This document shows, one piece after another, positions 1-4,455 of a DNA stretch of 5,090 nucleotides. The DNA comes from a candidate division Zixibacteria bacterium RBG_16_43_9 (lineage in GTDB: Bacteria > Zixibacteria > MSB-5A5 > RBG-16-43-9): positions 1 to 5,090 of the forward strand of contig MEWM01000120.1 of the NCBI GenBank assembly GCA_001775355.1, in the 5' to 3' direction. Position 1 is the first letter of the stretch; the number at the start of each line of letters is the position of its first letter. The notes beneath the pieces are model-generated. The model saw nothing but the letters and a program-made list of their open reading frames with translations. It did no database searches and was not told the DNA's origin. The position numbers were made by a program, and so were the translations under genes.

Positions 1-173
1 CATCCAGTCGAAAAGATAAATTGCCCTGGCACAGAGTTATAAACCGACAAGGAAAAATATCTCTAAAGCCAAACCAGGGTTATGAGATTCAAAAGGCACT
101 ATTGCGCAAGGAAGGTGTAAAATTCGACAAAAACGATAGAATCGATTTTGAGCGTTATCTCTGGTCGCGGTAG
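1..173 (+). CDS. Alkyltransferase-like (ATL) DNA-repair protein, 3' end only
   Basis: The reading frame is already open at base 3 and runs 56 codons to TAG at 171-173; the 5' part lies outside the window. The visible residues contain LPWHRVINRQGKISL, then a GYEIQKALLRKEGVKF stretch and RIDFERYLW near the end. This is the C-terminal half of the O6-methylguanine-DNA methyltransferase fold. Active methyltransferases carry PCHR; here the acceptor cysteine is replaced by tryptophan (PWHR), the hallmark of ATL proteins such as E. coli YbaZ and S. pombe Atl1. ATLs bind O6-alkylguanine without removing the alkyl group and hand the lesion to nucleotide excision repair. The protein ends WSR immediately after the conserved YLW, and its stop codon is the first triplet of a palindromic repeat. 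The family call is strong; the domains upstream cannot be seen. Confidence 0.88.
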   Translation, partial: SSRKDKLPWHRVINRQGKISLKPNQGYEIQKALLRKEGVKFDKNDRIDFERYLWSR

Positions 174-199
174 GTCAGGAACAGAGGGCTCCTGACCTA
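171..199. repeat. 10-bp perfect palindrome overlapping the ATL stop codon
   Basis: TAGGTCAGGA (171-180) and TCCTGACCTA (190-199) are perfect inverted repeats around a 9-nt loop. The core 174-196 matches 927-949 at 20 of 23 positions, so this is a copy of a dispersed element rather than a one-off hairpin. The stop codon TAG of the upstream gene is the first three bases of the left arm. No T-run follows on the + strand (CTACTACTCTTG), so it is a poor intrinsic terminator, although the stem could protect the mRNA 3' end. Confidence 0.8.
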
Positions 200-292
200 C
201 TACTCTTGAAAAAAACTGCTCCTGCAATGAAAAGAGCTATTCTCATAGACAAACCAGAAATGATTCCTGCTGTTAGAATTTTTCAATTTCAA
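175..292 (-). pseudogene. Possible frameshifted remnant of a small single-span membrane protein
   Basis: On the minus strand, 33 nt after the DUF6886 stop, there is a strong SD, AAAGGAGGAG (299-308). It stands 8 nt (counted from AGGAGG) before a TTG codon (290-292). The frame from that TTG begins LKLK and ends after about 30 codons of non-descript sequence. The frame one base away, entered by dropping one A of the A-run at about 279-283, reads ILTAGIISGLSM then RIALFIAGAVFFK, a convincing membrane helix. That frame ends at a TGA (175-177) inside the palindromic repeat. I infer a small membrane-protein gene broken by a one-base shift and cut at its 3' end by the repeat. No family is recognised. 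A chance hydrophobic frame in AT-rich sequence is the main alternative. Confidence 0.33.
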
Positions 293-324
293 ATTTTTCT
301 CCTCCTTTAGATAAGCAGACTCAG

Positions 325-882
325 TTAGGGCAATGGGTGATAAGCCGCATAGCCTTCCGGCGGAGCCTGAGCTTTGTTCATGCGAATGATGGAATACCCA
401 AGTGTAGAATTTATTACAGCATCTCTTAACTTCCACAATGACCGCATAATTCTCAGCTCGACATCGTGTTCTAATAACGCAGCAAGAATACTATCCATTT
501 TAATCTCAGCGATGGGAATGGCCGGTTTACGTGAAATCCAGTAGCCCGCAACTTCGTCAACCAGAGTGAAGTCCTTAGGGTCGAACTCATATTGGTATAG
601 ACGTTGCTTTTGAATCTCAGGCAACCAACCGGCTTCTATGGCTACAACATGCTTTGCAGAAGTTTCTCCCATTAACCTCTTTACATCTTCGGGAGCACTG
701 TTTGGTGCGGCAAAAAAGGTCACTCTGGGGCAATCTCGCGGGAGCAGATAATTGTGCAGATGCTCAAAATCAATAGCCCACACCATCAAGCCTTTTTGCT
801 TGGCACTCGGGTGTAATGCAGGTCGGGGATCAAACAGTTTAATCCCTGGCTTATCACTAATATGATACAGTCTGATATTCAT
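325..882 (-). CDS. DUF6886 family protein (uncharacterised)
   Basis: The 185-residue product is soluble, with no signal peptide or membrane span. It matches my recollection of the DUF6886 family along almost its whole length: LYHISD (residues 5-10), FDPRPA (17-22), VWAID (34-38), NYLLPRDCPRVTF (44-56), VAIEAGWLPEI (80-90), YQYEF (96-100), VAGYWISR (111-118) and VELR with SLW (141-150). No function is established for the family. The N-terminal YH motif, a tyrosine at 45 and later acidic residues recall the ADP-ribosyltransferase fold, but that is only inference. The ATG is fixed because the codon directly before it is TAG. No clear SD precedes it; the region just upstream reads TTTGACAATAG. 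It stands alone between two repeats, so nearby genes say little about its role. Confidence 0.75.
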   Translation of the reverse strand: MNIRLYHISDKPGIKLFDPRPALHPSAKQKGLMVWAIDFEHLHNYLLPRDCPRVTFFAAPNSAPEDVKRLMGETSAKHVVAIEAGWLPEIQKQRLYQYEFDPKDFTLVDEVAGYWISRKPAIPIAEIKMDSILAALLEHDVELRIMRSLWKLRDAVINSTLGYSIIRMNKAQAPPEGYAAYHPLP

Positions 883-926
883 CTATTGTCAAATTGGATT
901 TGCAGGTCAAACATTTCTTTGGTCTT

Positions 927-992
927 GTCAGGAGCACGGGGCTCCTGACCTACGCTTCCTGCAACGGGTGGAGGCAAGCTCCACCCCTACGC
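927..992. repeat. Two-hairpin dispersed repeat element upstream of the DUF6886 gene
   Basis: The element consists of two abutting palindromes. The first is GTCAGGAGC (927-935), loop ACGGG, GCTCCTGAC (941-949), a perfect 9-bp stem. The second is GGGTGGAG (966-973), loop GCAAG, CTCCACCC (979-986), a perfect 8-bp stem. The first is a copy of the palindrome at 171-199. The last 18 bases, CAAGCTCCACCCCTACGC (975-992), recur exactly at 4401-4418 in the lexA leader. It resembles REP/MITE-type dispersed palindromes. No coding potential is seen. Confidence 0.8.
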
Positions 993-1042
993 GACTTTCA
1001 GTGCTGGTCGATTATTGCATATACGGTTTCTATATAAGCGAG

Positions 1043-1093
1043 GGTAGCCGCAGACTTTAGCCTACGTAACGCAACCTGAAGGTTACGGCTACC
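1043..1093. repeat. Three-way-junction palindromic repeat at the gltX 3' end
   Basis: Read on the minus strand (the gltX transcript), an outer stem GGTAGCC/GGCTACC (1087-1093 with 1043-1049) encloses two hairpins. One is GTAACC-TTCA-GGTTGC (1071-1086, 6 bp with one G-T wobble). The other is GTAGGC-TAAA-GTCTGC (about 1050-1065, 6 bp with two wobbles). The gltX stop codon (1089-1091) lies inside the outer stem. There is no T-run on the far side, so it is not a standard terminator; 3'-end protection or a dispersed mobile repeat fits better. Confidence 0.72.
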
Positions 1094-2531
1094 TGGTTTG
1101 AATAAACTCTACTGCTTTTTGAATCCTTTTTATCACTTCTTCTTTTCCTAAAAGTTCTAAGATGTCAAAAAGCGGCGGTCCACCTGAGACTCCGGTGGTA
1201 GCCAGACGAACTGAATGAATCAAAGGTGCTGGCTCAATTTTCAACTCCTCTGCTAATTTACGAAGGGCATCTTCGATTTTTTCTTTTTTGAAATCATCCA
1301 AAGAAGATATCCTTTCGGCAAATTTATTCAGTCTATCAGCGACCTCAATTGAATTGAAGGTTTTACTCACTGCTTTTGGCTCATATTGGAAGTCGTACGA
1401 AAAGAGGTATTTCCCTCTCTCTGCAAATTCTTTCAAAGTCTTAGCCCTTTCCTTAAACAGCAGAATGTATTTCAAAAGCCACTCTCTTTTCTCTTTTGCC
1501 GTCTCGGAGGTTATCAAATTCTCCTGAATCAGGAAAGGGATGATCAGGTCTAAGAGCTTTTGGTTATCATAAGCCCGGATATATTCACCATTCATCCATT
1601 CTAACTTCTGCATATCGAAAATCGGATTTGCCTGGCTGACTCCCTCTAAGGAAAAAGACTGAATCAGCTCTTCTCTTGACATTATTTCCCTTTCATCTTT
1701 TGGAGACCAGCCTGAGATTGCCAGGAAATTGACCATAACCTCAGGCAAATAACCAGCATCTCTATAGTCGGTTATTGCTACTGCTCCTTTTCGCTTGGAG
1801 ATTTTCTGCCGGTCCATTGCCAGGTTCAATGGCAGGTGAGCAAAAGCAGGCATCTCTGCACCCAGAGCTCGATAGAGCAAAACCTGCTTGAAGGTATTGG
1901 CAATATGGTCATTCCCACGGATCACATGGGATATCTTCATATCCAGATCATCCACCACGCAGGCGAAATTGTAAGTGGGCCTGAAATCCGAACGCAAGAT
2001 CACGAAATCGTCCAGCTCCTTGTTCTCCTTTTTCAAATCCTTATAGACTATGTCATAAAAAGTGGTTTCCCCTTCCGGAATAAAAATTCGCACAGCTTTC
2101 GGAGTGTTTTTTCTTTCCAATTCCGTTTTCTCCTGCTCGGATAATTTCAAGCAGGTGCGGTCATACACCCAGTTTATTTTTTTTTGAGCAGCCTCTTCCC
2201 TTTTTCTCTTTAAAGTCTCTGGAGTGCAGTAACAGAAGTAGGCTTTATTTCTTTCGAGAAGAATCTGAGCATACTTCTTGTAAAGCTCCATCCTCTGGGA
2301 TTGATAATAAGGACCATCATCCCAGTCCAGACCCAGCCATTTTAGGCTCTCCAAGATAACCTCGACCATCTGGGGATCAGACCGGGCAACATCCGTATCC
2401 TCGATCCGCAGGATGAATTTACCCTGATTGTGCCTGGCAAAAAGCCAGTTACAAACCGCCATCCTTGCAGTGCCGACGTGCAGATAACCAGAAGGGCTGG
2501 GTGCAATCCTTACTCTAATCTCCTTATTCAT
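1089..2531 (-). CDS. gltX: Glutamyl-tRNA synthetase
   Basis: This class I aminoacyl-tRNA synthetase charges tRNA-Glu with glutamate, using ATP, in the cytoplasm. At 480 residues it has normal bacterial GluRS length. The start MNKEIRVRIAPSPSG is typical. The HIGH signature appears as HVGT (18-21), followed by LRIEDTD (41-47). A zinc-binding set Cys100, Cys102, Tyr123, Cys127 (CYC...YDRTC) is intact. DHIANT (208-213) and the KMSKS signature as KISKR (243-247) complete the catalytic domain. The C-terminal anticodon-binding part ends with VRLATTGVSGGPPLFDIL and LGKEEVIKRI. Whether it is discriminating or also charges tRNA-Gln (with GatCAB) cannot be told. Its ATG overlaps the end of the upstream membrane gene by 8 nt, and the nearest purine-rich SD-like sequence (GAGGAG) is about 20 nt away, so translation is probably coupled to that gene. 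Confidence 0.97.
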   Translation of the reverse strand: MNKEIRVRIAPSPSGYLHVGTARMAVCNWLFARHNQGKFILRIEDTDVARSDPQMVEVILESLKWLGLDWDDGPYYQSQRMELYKKYAQILLERNKAYFCYCTPETLKRKREEAAQKKINWVYDRTCLKLSEQEKTELERKNTPKAVRIFIPEGETTFYDIVYKDLKKENKELDDFVILRSDFRPTYNFACVVDDLDMKISHVIRGNDHIANTFKQVLLYRALGAEMPAFAHLPLNLAMDRQKISKRKGAVAITDYRDAGYLPEVMVNFLAISGWSPKDEREIMSREELIQSFSLEGVSQANPIFDMQKLEWMNGEYIRAYDNQKLLDLIIPFLIQENLITSETAKEKREWLLKYILLFKERAKTLKEFAERGKYLFSYDFQYEPKAVSKTFNSIEVADRLNKFAERISSLDDFKKEKIEDALRKLAEELKIEPAPLIHSVRLATTGVSGGPPLFDILELLGKEEVIKRIQKAVEFIQTR

Positions 2532-2892
2532 ACTTAAAACTTGCCTGGGACTCCTCGCCTTTCAGCACAGTCTTCTCACCTTCAAACTCGAACTTGACAC
2601 CTCCTGCTATTTTCGCAAAAACGTTATAGAGCCAGGCGAATATCGCTGTGAAAATTGAGCCAATCACCGCATAGAATATGGCTAAGAAGAAAGCCATGAA
2701 GATACCCAAAAATCCGGTGAAAAGCCCGCTGAAAGAGCCAAAATCTTTTCCCCCAAAACTGCTCAGAATACCTCATAAAAAAGTCAAAAGGATAGCATAA
2801 AATATCCCGATAGCTAACCCGAAAATCCCGTAAAGGATGAAAGATATTTTTAGGCAGGACCAGATATCGATTTTCTTCAGCTCTAAGTTCAT
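2524..2892 (-). pseudogene. DUF3566-like small membrane protein interrupted by in-frame TGA
   Basis: From ATG at 2892 the frame gives a 122-residue product if codon 40 (2773-2775, TGA) is read through. Residues 1-39 contain KKIDIWSCLKISFILYGIFG and a first membrane helix. After the stop the same frame continues through GILSSFGG, then a long hydrophobic stretch (about 58-85), WLYNVFAKIAGGVKFEF and a charged tail ending SFKYE. The KKID-W-S-LK-SF opening and N-AK--GG-K ending resemble DUF3566-type membrane proteins. The single TGA splits an otherwise continuous frame: a true nonsense mutation (GGA to TGA is one change), a sequencing error, or less likely recoding. The 61-residue tail (TTG at 2709) could in principle be made alone. 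GAGGG ends 4 nt before the ATG. The end overlaps gltX as TATGAATAA. Confidence 0.7.
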
Positions 2893-2946
2893 ACCTCCCT
2901 CGATTTTTAAAGGTTAAGTTGGAAATTTCGTTTCATCACAACTCTG

Positions 2947-2975
2947 AATCTATGTTCAGCCAATTCAGTTGTCAA
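2947..2975 (-). promoter_or_regulatory. Sigma-70-type promoter for the membrane gene-gltX operon
   Basis: On the minus strand TTGACA (2970-2975) is followed after exactly 17 nt by TAGATT (2947-2952). The -35 is perfect and the -10 matches 4 of 6. Transcription would start near 2940, leaving a leader of about 48 nt before ATG 2892. No operator or riboswitch-like fold is seen in that leader. Confidence 0.7.
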
Positions 2976-3042
2976 GAAAATCCTTAGCATTTTGCGGCCA
3001 TTGCGAACTTATGGATAAAGCAATCTGTCAACTATTCAAGGT

Positions 3043-3165
3043 AAAGCTGAAGCTTTTTACTCCAGGAGCAAGTTGTGGAGTATAAACCTTTAGGTTTATT
3101 AAGTGGATGCGGGGTAACCTCGCCCTCTGTATATTATATTCTTATTTGTAGTGACTGGAGTTACC
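3043..3165. repeat. Composite of nested palindromes in the 2893-3301 intergenic region
   Basis: This gap of about 400 bases between divergent genes contains two promoters and a run of palindromes, but no gene I can support. The palindromes are AAAGCT-GA-AGCTTT (3043-3056), TACTCCA (3058-3064) with TGGAGTA (3076-3082), ATAAACCT-TT-AGGTTTAT (3082-3099), and GGTAAC (3113-3118) with GTTACC (3160-3165). They abut one another like modules. AGCTTTTT could give weak termination on the + strand. I have no second copy in the window to prove that it is dispersed. Confidence 0.5.
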
Positions 3166-3239
3166 TTCTCACAATTATACCTCTCAGTAGGAAACAGCAG
3201 ACAGAAAAAAATCTACCTTTAATCTTTATAAAATTCCTA

Positions 3240-3268
3240 TTGCCCGAAGTTTAATTTCCGTATATAAT
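3240..3268 (+). promoter_or_regulatory. Promoter of the TPR gene
   Basis: TTGCCC (3240-3245) is followed after 17 nt by a perfect TATAAT (3263-3268). The -35 matches 4 of 6. The upstream 3208-3239 region is AT-rich and could act as an UP element. Transcription would begin near 3275, giving a leader of about 27 nt with AAGGAGAGG (3291-3299) ahead of the ATG. Confidence 0.7.
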
Positions 3269-3301
3269 ATTAACCTTTAAACCTTTTCGAAAGGAGAGGA
3301 T

Positions 3302-4036
3302 ATGTCCATTTCCCGTAGATTTTCCTGGTTGATACCTGTCATCTTTATATTCTTACTCCCCATCTCAGCCTTTGGAGTAAGCAAGGAAGCTCAAAAACAT
3401 TTCGATGAAGCTATGAGACTGAAAGCCAATGAGCTGTCCAAAGCCATAGTGGAATTGAAAGAGGCTATCAGGCTTGAGCCGAAATGGGTGGAAGCCCATT
3501 ATCATCTGGGAACTTTTTACCAGCACAAAAAGCTTTTCGACGATGCTTTGAGAGAATACAAAACCGTGGGCAGACTCGACCCGAAATATCCCAAGTTACA
3601 CTATGCCCTCGGAGCGTTATATTATACTCAGGGAGTCTTTGCCTGGACCAAAGCCGCTCAAATCGATCATTCCTATCTTTACAAAGATGATGGAAAGCAG
3701 GTATTCTACAAGAAGGGTACCACTCCGGAAAAAGCAATCGAGCCATACAAAAAAATAGTGGAAAAAGATACCTCCAATGCTCTTGCTTTCTATAATCTGC
3801 GGGGTGTTTATTATGACCTTGCTCTCCTGGAATATCAACAGGTAGTTAAAGCCCATCCAAACGACACCGCTGCCCAATATGATTTAGGTCTGGTCTATCT
3901 GGAACGGGCGAAAATAAATAAGGCTAAAGAACAGATAAAAATTCTGGAGAAACTTTCCCCCGGTCATGCTACAGGGTTACAACAGCAGATGGATATGGAA
4001 GAAGCCCAGAGAAAGATGTTGAAAGGAAAAAAATAG
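3302..4036 (+). CDS. Exported TPR-repeat protein
   Basis: The 244-residue product begins with a Sec signal peptide: SRR at 4-6, a hydrophobic core WLIPVIFIFLLP (9-20), and likely cleavage after ISAFG (residue 25). There is no lipobox cysteine, so a periplasmic or secreted location is expected. The mature part is helical and matches tetratricopeptide repeats: about 28-60 (KAIVELKEAIRLEP), 62-95 (EAHYHLGTFYQHKKLFDDAL), a third starting near 97 (LHYALGALYY), and later ones near 143-190 and 191-222 (AQYDLGLVYLERAKINKAKE). TPRs are protein-protein scaffolds; the partner is unknown. The region 110-142 breaks the 34-residue rhythm. The repeat at NLRGVYYDLALLEYQQV looks shortened between its two helices. 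It is monocistronic, with its own promoter, a good SD (AAGGAG, 3291-3296) and a strong terminator after it. No enzymatic motif is seen. Confidence 0.88.
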   Translation: MSISRRFSWLIPVIFIFLLPISAFGVSKEAQKHFDEAMRLKANELSKAIVELKEAIRLEPKWVEAHYHLGTFYQHKKLFDDALREYKTVGRLDPKYPKLHYALGALYYTQGVFAWTKAAQIDHSYLYKDDGKQVFYKKGTTPEKAIEPYKKIVEKDTSNALAFYNLRGVYYDLALLEYQQVVKAHPNDTAAQYDLGLVYLERAKINKAKEQIKILEKLSPGHATGLQQQMDMEEAQRKMLKGKK

Positions 4037-4079
4037 AAATTCCATACTCAATAATTGCGCAGGCTGAAATATAAGAAGA

Positions 4080-4111
4080 AAGGGAGGGGATAAACCCCTC
4101 CCTTACTTTTT
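4080..4111 (+). terminator. Rho-independent terminator of the TPR gene
   Basis: AAGGGAGGGG (4080-4089) pairs perfectly with CCCCTCCCTT (4095-4104) around the 5-nt loop ATAAA, followed by ACTTTTT. The 10-bp stem is mostly G-C and starts about 44 nt after the TPR stop codon. It also separates this transcription unit from lexA. Confidence 0.85.
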
Positions 4112-4113
4112 CT

Positions 4114-4257
4114 ATTCCCAATTCCACATTCCTCATTTTCTGTTTTTCTTGTCTCTCGTCTAACTTCTTTCGTCCTACTTTTACCTTCCCCTTGAACCCT
4201 TGACTCCTTGTATCCTTTACCCCTTTTTATCAGTTATTCGTTATCCGTCATCCGTAT
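4114..4257. repeat. Degenerate heptamer/octamer tandem array, pyrimidine-rich on + strand
   Basis: The tract has no coding potential and very few G residues. It divides into in-phase 7-mers from 4114 to 4190: for example ATTCCCA then ATTCCAC (4114-4127), and TCGTCTA at 4156 echoed by TCGTCCT at 4170. It then switches to 8-mers: CTTGAACC (4191), CTTGACTC (4199), CTTGTATC (4207), CTTTACCC (4215). It returns to 7-mers at 4230-4257: TTCGTTA (4237), TCCGTCA (4244), TCCGTAT (4251). The periodicity is seen by eye only. Heptameric short tandem repeats are known in some cyanobacteria; no function is assigned here. Confidence 0.6.
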
Positions 4258-4273
4258 TTTTTTTATTTTTTCC

Positions 4274-4302
4274 TTGACAACTGCACTAATGTGCAGTATA
4301 CT
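4274..4302 (+). promoter_or_regulatory. lexA promoter
   Basis: A perfect -35 TTGACA (4274-4279) is followed after 17 nt by TATACT (4297-4302), which matches 5 of 6. Transcription would start near 4309, so the lexA mRNA would carry an untranslated leader of about 147 nt. Without the operator this should be a strong promoter, which fits a gene held down by its own product. Confidence 0.85.
4280..4297. promoter_or_regulatory. LexA operator (SOS box), Fibrobacter-like
   Basis: CTGCACTAATGTGCAG (4281-4296), with one more matching base on each side, has 7-bp perfect arms ACTGCAC/GTGCAGT around TAAT. It fills the whole spacer between -35 and -10, so a bound repressor would block RNA polymerase. It fits the TGC-N-C-N4-GTGCA pattern reported for Fibrobacter succinogenes LexA. 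It does not fit the enterobacterial CTGT-N8-ACAG or the Gram-positive GAAC-N4-GTTC type. No second copy is seen upstream of the other genes in the window. Confidence 0.82.
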
Positions 4303-4313
4303 TAGTAAGGCAA

Positions 4314-4433
4314 TAGGCTAAAGCGGCGTAGGGGCGTCCAATTGGACGCCTTGGGCAGATGAGGGTGGAGACCCAAAAAACTGGGTTTCGCAAAACTCAA
4401 CAAGCTCCACCCCTACGCAATCTTAGACTTTAG
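4314..4433. repeat. MITE-like palindromic element forming the lexA 5' leader
   Basis: Nested inverted repeats run from the outside in. CTAAAG (4318-4323) pairs with CTTTAG (4428-4433), and GCGTAGGGG (4326-4334) with CCCCTACGC (4410-4418). The 18-bp perfect palindrome GGCGTCCAATTGGACGCC is at 4333-4350. GGGTGGAG (4363-4370) pairs with CTCCACCC (4405-4412), and ACCCA (4371-4375) with TGGGT (4382-4386). It begins about 5 nt after the expected transcription start and is directly followed by A then T8 (4435-4442), an arrangement like a terminator. There is no open reading frame inside. Its right end matches 975-992 over 18 bp. Confidence 0.78.
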
Positions 4434-4455
4434 ATTTTTTTTCAAGGGAGGAGAA

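Noticed and set aside
171..199. Intrinsic terminator for the ATL gene
   Set aside because: The stem is good but no T-run follows, and the sequence is a copy of a dispersed repeat.
228..311. Small + strand frame from ATG 228 giving 27 residues
   Set aside because: It has no SD and an unremarkable sequence, and it lies antisense to the better-supported SD and membrane frame on the minus strand.
883..910. Promoter for a leaderless DUF6886 mRNA (TTGACC, 17 nt, AATAGA on the minus strand)
   Set aside because: The -10 is too poor and the arrangement would place the start inside the coding region; I do not list it as a feature.
883..1088. tRNA or other known structured RNA in the region before gltX
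   Set aside because: The clover-like fold at 1043-1093 is only 51 nt, lacks any T-loop or anticodon pattern, and overlaps the gltX stop; a repeat explains it better.
1288..2144. Two + strand open frames inside gltX
   Set aside because: They are antisense to a clear, conserved enzyme gene, have no SD and show no family features.
2773..2775. UGA read as selenocysteine, or a genetic code in which UGA is a sense codon
   Set aside because: gltX, lexA, the TPR gene and the DUF6886 gene run hundreds of codons without in-frame TGA, so code reassignment is unlikely. No convincing SECIS-like hairpin follows the TGA, and a membrane helix border is an odd place for selenocysteine.
3468..3877. Open frames on both strands inside the TPR gene
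   Set aside because: They overlap a gene with a promoter, SD, signal peptide and TPR motifs, and their own products look like random translation.
4114..4257. CRISPR array
   Set aside because: The units are only 7-8 nt, contiguous and degenerate, without spacers of constant length or adjacent cas genes.
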